Assembly (NCBI GenBank): GCA_030019435.1
Contig: JASEEV010000019.1
Span: 1-33,152 of the forward strand
Length of the DNA: 33,152 nucleotides
Reading direction: 5' to 3'
DNA from: Methanocellales archaeon
GTDB lineage: Archaea; Halobacteriota; UBA148
Part shown: piece by piece, positions 24,191-33,097 of the stretch
Position numbering within the stretch: position 1 is the first letter of the stretch
How the letters are laid out: every line of letters starts with the position of its first letter
Translations under genes and position numbers: made by a program
Notes under the pieces: model-generated
Databases searched by the model: none
What the model was told of the DNA's origin: nothing
The model's input: the letters and a program-made list of their open reading frames with translations, nothing else

Positions 24191-25854
24191 CAGATCAACG
24201 TTCCAGCACTTTCGAAGGCAACATCACCAGCGACCAATCCGACCATCACACCAGAGAGATCTTTGATCCTGACTCGAATCTGTCTCATCGTGTCCCTCTC
24301 TCGAATGGTTACGGTCTCATCCTCCAACGTCTGATGGTCTATCGTTATCGCAAATGGGGTTCCGATCTCATCATGACGCCTGTATCTTCGCCCGATCGTG
24401 CCGGAATCATCATAGTCCACGAGAAGTCCGCTTTTGCGTAACGAGTGCTCTATTTCTCTCGCTTTTTCATCCAGACCATCCCTTGAGAGCAGTGGTAACA
24501 CTGCCGCTTGTACTGGCGCAATGTTAGGAGGAAACCGGAGCACGATCCTCGTCTCATCCTCTATGCGCTCCTCCTCAAAGGAATGCTCCAACAACGCGTA
24601 AACGATCCGATCGATGCCATATGAAGGCTCGATAACATGCGGCATCACCCTTTCTCCCCGTACTTCTTCCGTAACGTGCCCATATTCAACCAGGTCCTTT
24701 GTGAGAGGAATCGTCTCGCCTTCAAATTGGATCACGCCCTCTTCCAATTGCTCCATGCTTAACGTTCTGAGCACGCCTACAATCTTGGCTGCTTTATCCT
24801 TGAACTTGCGTCCTATCGCACTCATATTTGGCTTGATCACCGTTCTTTCCTTCGTTATGGGCTGCTCATATGGAACGAAAACAGTCATTTCGGTTTGGCA
24901 GTGCTTTGCATGAGCTTTGAGATCGTAGTCCCCCCTATCGGCAATGCCCACGAGTTCGATCCACCCGAATCTATCCGTTAGGGCTTCAGCATCCCAACAG
25001 TCAACCGCATAGTGTGCTCTCTCATCCTCTTTATGTTGCCTAAATCTGAGTTTTTCTGGTGAAATTCCGATTCCAAGCAAAAATAGCTGGATCAGCGCAA
25101 TGTGATATCCCATGAATTGGTGTGCGACGATCCCACGATCGATCGCATCTTTTACAGAGAGCTCCAGCATGCTCCCCTTGCCAACCTGCTCCTTCACAGG
25201 GTATAATCGCAGCATGACATCCTCAACATCATCAAACCTAGGATGTTCTCTCTCTCTAGGATCTATGAAGATTTCCGCCTCTGCAATCGTGAATTCCCTC
25301 AGGCGTAGGACACCTTGCCTGGGTGATATCTCGTTTCGATACACCTTTCCCATTTGCGCAACACCAAATGGCAGTTTGTCCCTGTAAAACCTTAACAATC
25401 GATGAAAATCGACGAACATTCCCTGTGCAGTCTCTGGCCGGAGATAACCAATCCGTTGGGAACCTGGCCCAATGGAGGTTTTAAACATCAGGTTAAACGC
25501 ATACGCATCGCCCAGCGAACCACCACATTCTGGACACTTTTCTTGGACCAAGTCCGCCCGAAACGCCTCGCCACATTTTTTGCACTCGACCATCAAGTCG
25601 ACAAAACTGCTCACATGTCCAGAGGCGACGAACACATCTTCTATGCCCATTGTCGGCGTTTCGATCTCATAGAACCCCTCTCCTATCACATAGAAATCAC
25701 GCCAGAGGTCCTCGATCCTTCTCTTCAGGGCAGCACCCAAGGGACCAAAATCCCAAAATCCTGCTGTAGAGCCGTAAATCTCAAAAGACGGCCAGAGAAA
25801 GCCCCGTCGCTTTGCCAGCTCGATGACTCTCTCGTACTTGTCCATCGCGATCAC
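24190..25854 (-). CDS. glyS: Glycyl-tRNA synthetase, archaeal alpha2 type
   Basis: A 554-residue class II synthetase that charges tRNA-Gly. The N-terminus LAKRRGFLWPSFEIYGSTAGFWDFGPLG is characteristic; CKKCGEAF...EKCPECGG near 90-110 is a zinc ribbon; motif 2 lies in YRNEISPRQGVLRLREFT and motif 3 in YGIDRIVYALLEHSF; the C-terminal anticodon-binding domain follows (about 445-554). The track start is GTG at 25854 with a 4-nt overlap with the CBS gene; ATG at 25845 is an alternative. Confidence 0.95.
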   Translation of the reverse strand: MIAMDKYERVIELAKRRGFLWPSFEIYGSTAGFWDFGPLGAALKRRIEDLWRDFYVIGEGFYEIETPTMGIEDVFVASGHVSSFVDLMVECKKCGEAFRADLVQEKCPECGGSLGDAYAFNLMFKTSIGPGSQRIGYLRPETAQGMFVDFHRLLRFYRDKLPFGVAQMGKVYRNEISPRQGVLRLREFTIAEAEIFIDPREREHPRFDDVEDVMLRLYPVKEQVGKGSMLELSVKDAIDRGIVAHQFMGYHIALIQLFLLGIGISPEKLRFRQHKEDERAHYAVDCWDAEALTDRFGWIELVGIADRGDYDLKAHAKHCQTEMTVFVPYEQPITKERTVIKPNMSAIGRKFKDKAAKIVGVLRTLSMEQLEEGVIQFEGETIPLTKDLVEYGHVTEEVRGERVMPHVIEPSYGIDRIVYALLEHSFEEERIEDETRIVLRFPPNIAPVQAAVLPLLSRDGLDEKAREIEHSLRKSGLLVDYDDSGTIGRRYRRHDEIGTPFAITIDHQTLEDETVTIRERDTMRQIRVRIKDLSGVMVGLVAGDVAFESAGTLI

Positions 25855-26693
25855 TTGATCAAAACTCTGATCAAATCCCTGTCTAGAAGCAGCCCAGCTA
25901 GCTTGTTGTGTGTTGTCACCACTGGAATTTGATCGATTCTATTACGACGCATCTTTTTTGCACAATCGCTGATCTCTGAACGGCGGAATGCGGTTATGAC
26001 ATCTTTGATCATTACTTCTTTTACGGGAACTTCTGGCAGCTTTATACGTGAAACACCATAGTATAGGTTCATCGTGTCCCTCATGCCCTCCCATGCCCAT
26101 GCATCCTCGTCAGAGGCGGCAGACATGTCAGATTTTTCAACGGAGTCCTCGATCTCGCTTACACCGAGCAGATCCCTCTCGGTTATGATGCCGACCAACT
26201 TCTTTTTCGAGTTGAGCACTGGTGATGCCTCCCTGTTGCTCAATCGCAGAATCTCCATGACAACGGGCAGGGGAGTCTCATCCCAGACTGCAACCAAATC
26301 AGGCCGAACAAGATCTTCGATCGGGTCCTTGAGGCCCATGTCGGCGATGGCTCCTATTAGATCGGCAACCGTCACGATTCCCATCAGCGCATCGTCGGTC
26401 ACAACTGGTAAGCGCCGTATGTTTTCCGCAAGAATCACTTTTGCTGCATCAGCGATATCGCTCTCTGGGGAAATCGTGACCGGATCCCTGGTCATTATCA
26501 GCGCAAGCTGCTCCTCCTCTGGGTGTTTGAGCAAGTCCGTCCTGGTCACTATTCCGACCAATCTCCCGTCCTTGACCACTGGGACGCCAGAAACGCGTTC
26601 ACTCTTCAGTATCGCTAAGACATCATCTCTTGATCCTGGAACGGTTGCGCATACAACGTCTTTTACCATTATGTCTTCGACTTTTACTGACAT
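25851..26693 (-). CDS. Protein with four CBS domains
   Basis: A 280-residue protein made only of CBS repeats: about 7-55 (DIMVKDVVCATV...GVPVVKDGRLVGIVTRTDL), 65-115 (IMTRDPVTISP...LPVVTDDALMGIVTVADL), 130-178 and 225-280, with an acidic linker between the third and fourth (EIEDSVEKSDMSAASDEDAW). Two Bateman modules usually sense adenine nucleotides or S-adenosylmethionine. There is no catalytic domain, so it probably regulates a partner. It lies 3 nt after the UspA-family gene and overlaps glyS; a stress or energy link with UspA is plausible. Confidence 0.88.
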   Translation of the reverse strand: MSVKVEDIMVKDVVCATVPGSRDDVLAILKSERVSGVPVVKDGRLVGIVTRTDLLKHPEEEQLALIMTRDPVTISPESDIADAAKVILAENIRRLPVVTDDALMGIVTVADLIGAIADMGLKDPIEDLVRPDLVAVWDETPLPVVMEILRLSNREASPVLNSKKKLVGIITERDLLGVSEIEDSVEKSDMSAASDEDAWAWEGMRDTMNLYYGVSRIKLPEVPVKEVMIKDVITAFRRSEISDCAKKMRRNRIDQIPVVTTHNKLAGLLLDRDLIRVLIK

Positions 26694-26696
26694 TAT

Positions 26697-27131
26697 CTAC
26701 CCCCTCACGACCATCACCGAAACTGGTGATGTTCTTATGACCTTTTCTGCCACACTTCCCAATAAGAATCGTTCGAGACCAGTTTTTCCAAGCGTGCCAA
26801 TCACGATCAGATCGACGTCATTCTCTTCTGCAAAATTGATGATTTCGGTAGCAGGCTGTCCGACTAGGACCTCTGAGCGAACATCCACACCATTCTTCTT
26901 AGCCATTTCTTCGACCGTTCTTGCTGCCTTCTCCCCCTCTTCGTGGAGTAAATCATACATCTTCCCCCACGCTGCACCAGCTGGAATGGAAGCGAATGCA
27001 GAAGTGTCAACCACGGAGACCGCGTACAATTTTGCATCCACCGACTTTGCAAGCTCGATGCCCTGTTCCACTGCCTTTCTTGTCCGCGGAGATCCATCAG
27101 TTGCGATCAAAATTTTTTTGTACGGACCCAT
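26697..27131 (-). CDS. Universal stress protein, UspA family
   Basis: A 144-residue single Usp domain: KKILIATDGSPRTRKAVEQGI at the start and GTLGKTGLERFLLGSVAEKVI near the end. The last fits the G-x2-G-x9-G-(S/T) ATP-binding pattern, so it belongs to the nucleotide-binding branch. The track starts at a TTG (27143) inside the upstream gene; I use the ATG at 27131, one base after the upstream stop codon, with a GGGGG run just before it. It is followed closely by the CBS gene. Confidence 0.88.
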   Translation of the reverse strand: MGPYKKILIATDGSPRTRKAVEQGIELAKSVDAKLYAVSVVDTSAFASIPAGAAWGKMYDLLHEEGEKAARTVEEMAKKNGVDVRSEVLVGQPATEIINFAEENDVDLIVIGTLGKTGLERFLLGSVAEKVIRTSPVSVMVVRG

Positions 27132-27132
27132 C

Positions 27133-28197
27133 TCATCCCCCAAGTACAGCCATTATGTCATCGGGTCTTGCCCGTCTTACGATACCACTTATCGGATTCT
27201 TCACACCTCTCATGTTGTTTGATTTCCTGTCGACGATCATTAGATGTGCTGCTTTACCCTCAACGATCGAACCCATCGCATCATCGAGACGTAACATTTT
27301 TGCTCCATTAAGCGTGCCGAGCTTAAATACTTGTCTGTCATCTCTTAAAAATGCTTTTGCCACGAACTCCATCTCAGAGAACATGTTGACCGAGTTGAGC
27401 ATTACGTTATCAGTTCCCAGTGCGACCGTTATGCCTAACTCGATCATCTCCTCGATCGGCGGTCTTGTCCATGAACGTCCAACGCCAGTCATGAAGTTCG
27501 ATCTTGGACAGACGACCACCGGAATATTTTTATCGGCGACCGCTTTGAGATCTTTGCGATCTGCGCAAGTCAGATGAACCAAGAAATCCGGATCCAATTC
27601 CAATGCATCTCCTATGTCCCCTCTGCTCGCTTCACCTGCATGTATCGCAAACAGCTTATCTTCCTTTTTCGTCAGCTCCGCCACCCCTTTCAGATGATCC
27701 CAAGGATGATCGTTAGTGCTGCTCATGCCAATGCCATCTGCGATTTTCAAGACCTCAGCGATATCATCATCAGGGCGACCCAAGACGACCGGTTTTATCC
27801 CTTTTATGCAAGCCTCTTTCAGAGCACGCACCCCTGCTGCGCCACCCTCCCTAAAATCAGCAAATGCAGCGGTCCCACTGCATTTCATGTCCAACAAGCT
27901 GCCCCTCATCGCTGCGATCAGTTCATCCTTTGACGTTTCTGACAGGATTCTGTGTTTTAGCCCACCAGGCGAAACCAACGCCTCTAGAGAATCAAAATTT
28001 ACATCCTTTGCGACAGAATCGCCGATATGCGTATGCGCGTTTATAAATGCGGGAGCGACGATTCCCTCCATGAAAAAATCCACCTCTCCAGTGGCGACCT
28101 CACTGATCGCCCCATCTTTGATGACCACATATCCCTCTATCACATCAAAATCATCGCCATATATGATGGTGCCAGAGATGATACGTTCATGAACCAT
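27133..28197 (-). CDS. Metal-dependent amidohydrolase (deaminase/dihydroorotase superfamily)
   Basis: A 354-residue TIM-barrel hydrolase. Metal ligands seen: INAHTHIGDS near residue 55 (HxH), FAIHAGEASRG near 190, LVHLTCADRK near 213, and ALGTDNVMLN near 265. The C-terminal part (SIVEGKAAHLMIVDR) closes the small beta domain with the N-terminus (VIKDGAISEVATG). Of the subgroups, aminohydrolases acting on purine or pyrimidine rings fit the GTDN motif best, but the substrate is not certain. It is the first gene of the usp-CBS-glyS cluster. Confidence 0.82.
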   Translation of the reverse strand: MVHERIISGTIIYGDDFDVIEGYVVIKDGAISEVATGEVDFFMEGIVAPAFINAHTHIGDSVAKDVNFDSLEALVSPGGLKHRILSETSKDELIAAMRGSLLDMKCSGTAAFADFREGGAAGVRALKEACIKGIKPVVLGRPDDDIAEVLKIADGIGMSSTNDHPWDHLKGVAELTKKEDKLFAIHAGEASRGDIGDALELDPDFLVHLTCADRKDLKAVADKNIPVVVCPRSNFMTGVGRSWTRPPIEEMIELGITVALGTDNVMLNSVNMFSEMEFVAKAFLRDDRQVFKLGTLNGAKMLRLDDAMGSIVEGKAAHLMIVDRKSNNMRGVKNPISGIVRRARPDDIMAVLGG

Positions 28198-28282
28198 AAG
28201 GACAAAATAAACACATCACCGCAGATTAAAACTTTTGCACTAAAAATCGTAATTTAAGCCGCACGCTTTTCACAACCCAGAG

Positions 28283-28472
28283 AAAAAGGCACATGTCCGA
28301 AGGGGATGGGAGGTGACATTCACTCTGGGGTTTTTGTGGGCGCGCGGCACCACGCCATTTCCTATGCACCGTGGCAGGATTAGACGATGTAGTACCGTCA
28401 GGTACATCCTCTGAAGCAGGAGGGAACGGATTGTGCGGAGATGGTGTGGCTACGATGGGCGTCCCACCCCTC
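28283..28472 (-). ncRNA. Candidate structured RNA of about 190 nt, or long leader
   Basis: Between the amidohydrolase and the wHTH gene are about 420 nt without an ORF. On the minus strand a strong TATA box (TATATATA, 28487-28494) lies about 20-25 nt before GGGGTGGGACGCC. The 5' GGGGTGGGA can pair with TCCCATCCCC at 28302-28311, closing a domain of about 165 nt, and a T5 run follows at 28287-28283. Inside are further short stems, for example GTGG...CCAC around a GC-rich loop and GTACC...GGTAC. It matches no RNA family that I recognise. It could also be a 5' leader of the amidohydrolase gene. The strand rests on the TATA box. Confidence 0.45.
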
Positions 28473-28486
28473 TAAAATGTACTTTC

Positions 28487-28494
28487 TATATATA
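28487..28494 (-). promoter_or_regulatory. TATA box of the candidate RNA
   Basis: TATATATA preceded on the minus strand by AATTAAAG, within a very AT-rich stretch, with a G-rich start-like sequence about 20-25 nt downstream. Confidence 0.45.
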
Positions 28495-28621
28495 CTTTAA
28501 TTATCTTTTATCTTTATCCAACTTAGTTTTATGCTTTTATAGTAAATAAATCTATTGATTTTAGACCCAAAATATAAGTAGTAAAAAGAGAATCTCTAAG
28601 CAAAGGGGGCATAGGGTCACC

Positions 28622-28858
28622 ATGAAGAGAGGATTTATGTTAGGAAAGACCGAAACAGGCGTTCTACGACTTGTGGCAAAAGGCAGTTCTGAGGAAGACG
28701 TCATAAGATGCATGCTGGGGGAAGGGCTCGCATCCTCGCGTCATATAGTGAAAGAAGCCATCAATCGATTGATCGAGAAAAAGTTCATCAAGAGAATCGA
28801 TGATGAACTAGAGTTGACAGAAGTGGGCGAGAAAACGGTGGACGTTCTCAAGGGGTGA
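28622..28858 (+). CDS. Small winged-helix protein
   Basis: A 78-residue protein with a winged-helix pattern (SSRHIVKEAINRLIEKKFIKRIDDELELTEVGEKTVDVL). It probably binds DNA or acts as a ribosome-linked or regulatory small protein; I cannot place it in a named family. AAAATATAAG (28569-28578) is a likely TATA box about 50 nt upstream. It ends 5 nt before the Sec61-beta start and appears to be the first gene of the sec61-engB cluster. Confidence 0.68.
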   Translation: MKRGFMLGKTETGVLRLVAKGSSEEDVIRCMLGEGLASSRHIVKEAINRLIEKKFIKRIDDELELTEVGEKTVDVLKG

Positions 28859-28863
28859 ATCTC

Positions 28864-29037
28864 ATGGCAAAGAAAAAGGAGTCCAAAAGCGGTTTAATGT
28901 CATCTGCGGGTTTAATGAGATACTATGATGTGGAAAAGACTGCAATCACAATCGATCCAAAAGCAGTGGTCGTCATGAGCATCCTCATAGCAGCAATCGT
29001 AATCATGTTGAACGCATATTATGGCATATGGCCGTAG
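28864..29037 (+). CDS. Preprotein translocase subunit Sec61-beta
   Basis: A 57-residue tail-anchored protein (AKKKESKSGLMSSAGLMRYYD...), with the conserved LMSSAGLMRYYD segment and one C-terminal membrane helix (VVVMSILIAAIVIMLNAYYG). This is the archaeal Sec61-beta/SecG-equivalent, the small third subunit of the SecYE translocon. The ATG at 28864 is preferred to the GTG at 28855 of the track, because GGGGTG provides a ribosome binding site and family members begin MAKK. It overlaps engB by 10 nt. Confidence 0.93.
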   Translation: MAKKKESKSGLMSSAGLMRYYDVEKTAITIDPKAVVVMSILIAAIVIMLNAYYGIWP

Positions 29038-29633
29038 TCTCTCAGACGGAAATCGTATTCCTCGGGCGCTCAAACGTCGGTAAGTCCACCATTCTGCGTC
29101 AGTTGATCGGTAAGAAGGTCAGGGTTGGAAGGAAACCAGGAGTAACGTTAAAGCCCAATCAGTTCCGTTTTGATGATTTGCTCATCACCGACATGCCTGG
29201 ATTTGGGTTCATGTCTGGAGTAAAAAAGCAGAAATGCGAGCAAATCAAGGACTTCATCGTTCGCTACTTGGAGGAGAACGCGGATCGGATTTTGATGGCG
29301 GTACAAGTCATCGATGCAGGATCTTTCATCGATGTAGTGGATCGATGGAGTATGAGGGGCGAAACGCCCATCGACGTCGAGTTGTTCCATTTTTTACACG
29401 ATCTGGATCTTGCTGTAGTTCTCGCAGTCAACAAGATCGATAGGTTGGGGGATGTTGATTCGGAGCTGGATGAGATCGTTCAGCGATTGGGCATGTCTCC
29501 TCCCTGGAGACAATGGCGAGACCGAATTGCTCTGATATGTGCAAAGAAGGGGGAAATAGACGAGCTGAGGGGGCTAATCAAGCACCGATTACATGACATC
29601 AAGCGGGACGATTTGCTGAAGTATTTTTCTTAG
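29028..29633 (+). CDS. engB: EngB-family GTP-binding protein
   Basis: A 201-residue small GTPase: G1 GRSNVGKST near the start, a G2 Thr in KPGVTLKPNQF, G3 DMPGFG, G4 NKIDRL, and a C-terminal basic helix. EngB-type GTPases assist ribosome large-subunit assembly; archaeal members are less studied. It starts inside the end of sec61-beta, so the two are coupled. The GTPase core looks intact. Confidence 0.9.
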   Translation: MAVVSQTEIVFLGRSNVGKSTILRQLIGKKVRVGRKPGVTLKPNQFRFDDLLITDMPGFGFMSGVKKQKCEQIKDFIVRYLEENADRILMAVQVIDAGSFIDVVDRWSMRGETPIDVELFHFLHDLDLAVVLAVNKIDRLGDVDSELDEIVQRLGMSPPWRQWRDRIALICAKKGEIDELRGLIKHRLHDIKRDDLLKYFS

Positions 29634-29684
29634 CACAGTAAACCTTATCTGGTTACGAGGGCACGATCGAAGGTGAATTAAAAT

Positions 29685-30811
29685 ATGAGGGATATAGTCG
29701 TCGGGATTCCCACCAAAAACGAAGAATGCACCATCATTCATGTGTTAAACATGGTCACCGCGGGTTTACTCGATTTTTTCCAGAGTATGATGCGTCAATC
29801 CTAGTCGCTGATGGCAACTCCACAGATAGGACAATACGTCTGGCAGAATCATTTAGAACTCCACCGCAGATTGAGAAGATTGTGATGCGAAAATCCGGTG
29901 AAACCGGGAAAGGGGGCGCAATTAGGGATATCATGAGAGTGGCGACCAAAGCAAATATGCTCGCCATTGTGGACAATGATCTCATATCCATAACACCGAG
30001 TTGGATGGATCACCTGCTGAGACCAATCGCATTTGGAATCGCCGACTTCACAACTCCTCGCTATATCCGTGACAAGCATGATGGGGGAGTAACAAAGCTG
30101 CTAACATATCCAATGATCACAACGCTATTTGGAGATGAAATACGACAGCCGATGGGTGGTGAAGTCGGTTTGAGCTCTGAGCTGATAAGATGCTGTCTAG
30201 ACCACCCGTTGTCTCCAGATGACTGGGGAATCGATACCTTCATAACCTTTGTAGCACTCGCCAACGGCTTGAGGATACAAGAAGCCCCCCTTGGACCGAA
30301 GTTCCATGAGTCCACCTCAAAGTATGTTAAGCCAAGTACCATCTTCTTCCAATGTTTGAGGAGGTTGTCATCACTCTTTTCCGCATGATGGAGCACTACG
30401 AGTCGGTGTGGAAAAAAACATACCCTCACCCGAGTTGGAGGGGCTAGGAAATTCGATAGATGTAAAGGACCGAGCCCGACGCCAGCCATTATTGACGCGA
30501 AAGTTTTTCGGAGCACTGCGGAGGAAAGGATTAAAAAACATCGAAGAATGCTGGGTGAGATGGTGGAAGAGAAGCCAGACGCCAGAGTATCCATGGAAGA
30601 ATGGCCTGAAATCGTGTTCAGATTCGCATCAGAGTATAAGCGCTCGAAGGATGAAAATGTAGTCAAACTCCTGGGTGGGCTCTGGCTGGCGAGATACGCT
30701 GATTTTGTTGAAGAAACCCGTGATATGGACTTGAACGACGCTGAAAAGGTGGTGCACAACCAAATGCTCTCTTTCTTGGAGAAAAGGGATTTACTGGTTG
30801 AGATTTACTGA
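29685..30811 (+). pseudogene. Glycosyltransferase (GpgS-like) broken by three small indels
   Basis: From the ATG at 29685 (after AGGTG) the frame reads MRDIVVGIPTKNEECTIIHVL, a GT-A start, then needs a +1 shift at the T6 run (29774-29779) to continue as FFPEYDASILVADGNSTDRT. A second shift near 30350 gives MFEEVVITLFRMMEHYESVW, and one at the A7 run (30412-30418) returns to the earlier frame, ending DLLVEIY at 30811. IVDNDLISITPSW, QPMGGEVG and GIDTFITFVALA resemble glucosyl- or mannosyl-3-phosphoglycerate synthases, which make compatible solutes. The track shows only pieces (29726, 30408, 30548). The sequence is otherwise conserved, so the damage is recent or an assembly error. Confidence 0.75.
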
Positions 30812-31702
30812 TCGAAATCCCTCTAAATCCCTTTTATAGGGCAACCCCTTTCTTGCACCGTATTCGCTGATGCATCTGGCTGCGAAAAAGTTCCCCAGTC
30901 TTCCGCACTCATAGATGCTTTTTTCCCCTAGCAAGGCGTATAAAAAGCCAGCGGCGAACGCATCTCCCGCTCCAGTGGTATCGACCACCTTTGTTTTGCA
31001 CGGGGCGATCAAGCGTGCACCCTTATCATCTGCTACATAACAGCCTTTTTCGCCTAGGGTCGTTGCGACGGTCTTAGTGCCAAGCTCCAGCAATGCCTTT
31101 GAGCCGCTCTCGTAATCACAACTTGTAAGTGCATCCATCTCATCATCATTCAAAAAAATCACATCACTTTTTTCGATGATCGGTTGCAAATCCTCCAGGG
31201 AAAATTTGAAGCATAACATGCCAGGATTGAAGCTTACCTTTGTTTTGATGCGTTCGACCAATGACACTTGCATCTCCAGTTGCCCTCTGTCTACGAAGGA
31301 GCTCATATGAACGAAATGAGCATTGTTGGCGTAATTTATGTCCTCATCGTCCATGGACAGCGCATCGTTGACCCCAGGATGGATGTAGAGCACTCTTTCA
31401 CCATGTTTGTCAACCAATCCAAGCGCTGTTCCACTACTACCCCTCACCCTTCTAATCCTGCTGACATCAATGCCCTCGGCAGCAAAATCATCCATGATGA
31501 TTTTTCCTTCTATATCATCGCCCACGATACCAATAAATCCAGTGCTTACCCCTAGCCTAGCTAAACCGACGATGGTGTTCGCGGCAGAACCACCTGGGTA
31601 GCCCCTCACATCAATAACACCGACTTCTTCGCCTGCTTTTGCCGTTCTCTCGACCACATACAGCTTATCATAGTTCAATGCCCCAAGACCGATGACGTCC
31701 AT
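30791..31702 (-). CDS. PfkB-family carbohydrate/nucleoside kinase
   Basis: A 303-residue ribokinase-fold enzyme. The signatures are GYPGGSAANTIVGLARLG near the start and VDTTGAGDAFAAGFLYALLG near the end, with the catalytic Asp and the anion hole. The phospho-acceptor (ribose, a nucleoside or a sugar) cannot be decided from this. It lies 6 nt after the HAD gene on the same strand and converges with the glycosyltransferase pseudogene by 21 nt. Confidence 0.88.
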   Translation of the reverse strand: MDVIGLGALNYDKLYVVERTAKAGEEVGVIDVRGYPGGSAANTIVGLARLGVSTGFIGIVGDDIEGKIIMDDFAAEGIDVSRIRRVRGSSGTALGLVDKHGERVLYIHPGVNDALSMDDEDINYANNAHFVHMSSFVDRGQLEMQVSLVERIKTKVSFNPGMLCFKFSLEDLQPIIEKSDVIFLNDDEMDALTSCDYESGSKALLELGTKTVATTLGEKGCYVADDKGARLIAPCKTKVVDTTGAGDAFAAGFLYALLGEKSIYECGRLGNFFAARCISEYGARKGLPYKRDLEGFRSVNLNQ

Positions 31703-31708
31703 GTTTTT

Positions 31709-32761
31709 TCACCCTAGTTTTGCTGCCTCCCCTCTCACGAGATTTCTAAATCTCTTGTGTATCTTGATCACCTCATCCAACTTCGCTTTATCCTCTAAGT
31801 AATGAAAGTATGGAAAGATTTGCTCTTTGACGATGAAATCTTTGATATCAGGGGTGATTAGGTCGTCTGGAATGTTCTCAGGATCCTTCTCAAATCCATC
31901 CCGTTCGGTCTCCCAAGACTTGACGATCTCGATCAGATGATTCCTTTCATCAAAGTGCCTCACCACTAGATGCAAAAACCGTATGTCCAAGGATGCCAGA
32001 CCCACGCTCGCATATGGAATTGCGTATTCATTCCCATTGAAGACGACAGCCAATCCACCGTGCTCTCTTACTTCTTTTAACATCTTGTAGTCTGTAATGC
32101 TATCTCCGACGACCACGATCTCACTTAGCTTGGCTTTGTTCTCTCTGGCGATTCTATGTATCGCTTGAACTTTTCTCTCCCCTCCAACCACTCGCACTTT
32201 TTCTAGGATGTTCCCGTAGCTCTTCGGAAGCTCTTCAAAAAAGAACTCATCTAAGAGGTTGACAAGCCTCTCATGATCATCTAGATGTGAGTAGAGTTGG
32301 ATGATGTCCTTCTCAGCATGCTCTATCACATCAAAATTCCCCACACTCGCCCTTAGCTCCTTCAATGAAAGTCTTGTGCATGCGATGTTCTCCTTTGGAA
32401 CGTTTAGCTGTGCACCTATGTGGTAGGCGTGCTGCTCATAGCTCGTTGAGATGATGTATACCTTCCAACGCTCGGACTGAAGTTTGGATACCAAATCTAT
32501 AGCGCCGTCAACGATCTTTGCCCTTTTCGATACATTCTCTACGTCTTTCTCTGAAATATCATGGAGCAACAAAAATGGTACTATTAATGCAAGGGTATCT
32601 CCAGGCTCATAGCCCTCCCTGTTCTCGAGCGCTATTATGTCATCGTACTTGCTGATGACCTCAAATATCCTCTCTCCATTTTCAGCTAGAGACATGACCT
32701 CATATGCATTATCTTGAGGCGACAAAGGACCCTCTAGGTCAAAACAGATTATATGCCCCAT
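31709..32761 (-). CDS. HAD-superfamily protein, EhaR-like
   Basis: A 350-residue HAD-fold protein. Motif I is FDLEGPLSPQDNAYE (DxE rather than DxD), motif II YIISTSYEQ, motif III and IV fall in RKVQAIHRI and VVVGDSITDYKML. The N-terminal DLEGPLSPQDNAYE matches the archaeal proteins often annotated as energy-converting hydrogenase A subunit R, although they occur without the Eha hydrogenase and are probably phosphatases. The substrate is unknown. The gene lies between Alba and the PfkB kinase and is probably co-transcribed with both. Confidence 0.8.
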   Translation of the reverse strand: MGHIICFDLEGPLSPQDNAYEVMSLAENGERIFEVISKYDDIIALENREGYEPGDTLALIVPFLLLHDISEKDVENVSKRAKIVDGAIDLVSKLQSERWKVYIISTSYEQHAYHIGAQLNVPKENIACTRLSLKELRASVGNFDVIEHAEKDIIQLYSHLDDHERLVNLLDEFFFEELPKSYGNILEKVRVVGGERKVQAIHRIARENKAKLSEIVVVGDSITDYKMLKEVREHGGLAVVFNGNEYAIPYASVGLASLDIRFLHLVVRHFDERNHLIEIVKSWETERDGFEKDPENIPDDLITPDIKDFIVKEQIFPYFHYLEDKAKLDEVIKIHKRFRNLVRGEAAKLG

Positions 32762-32770
32762 GTTCTTCCC

Positions 32771-33037
32771 CTAAGCAAGGTGGATCTCGATCGTGGAGAT
32801 GTTGGTTTGCTCTCCTTCTGCCCCCCTCATCTCGGTTGAAATCTTAATATCCTTCACCTTGAGCTTAGAAAGGAATTTGTTTCTCACGATTTCCGCCACA
32901 TCTACCGCACGGGAAATCGCTCTGCCCCTGGCTTTGAGTACTACTTTTTTTGCGCCGCTGTTGAATTGCGTGATTACGGCGAGAACGTAATTCATCACCG
33001 GTTTGCTTCCCACGAGAACTGTGTTATCCTCTGCCAT
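32771..33037 (-). CDS. albA: Alba DNA/RNA-binding chromatin protein
   Basis: An 88-residue protein of the Alba fold: [19 protein letters not shown] near the start holds the loop with the DNA-binding, acetylatable lysine, and [20 protein letters not shown] holds the RNA/DNA-binding arginines. It is a major archaeal chromatin protein and dimerises to bind DNA. It is the first gene of the short alba-HAD-kinase cluster on the minus strand, 60 nt from the terminal MITE/IS end. Confidence 0.94.
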   Translation of the reverse strand: MAEDNTVLVGSKPVMNYVLAVITQFNSGAKKVVLKARGRAISRAVDVAEIVRNKFLSKLKVKDIKISTEMRGAEGEQTNISTIEIHLA

Positions 33038-33097
33038 TTCAGATCCCAGTTTCTTATCCTCAGTGAGTGAGCTAATAAATGTTTTGATTGATGCACA

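Noticed and set aside
28380-28430. GTCAGGT ... GAAGCAG on the plus strand, resembling the conserved loop of SRP RNA
   Set aside because: The segment between the two parts lacks the GGAA tetraloop and its flanking pairs, and the promoter evidence favours the other strand.
30408-30811. ORFs at 30408-30662 and 30548-30811 as separate genes
   Set aside because: The first is a shadow in another frame; the second is the C-terminal part of the broken glycosyltransferase.
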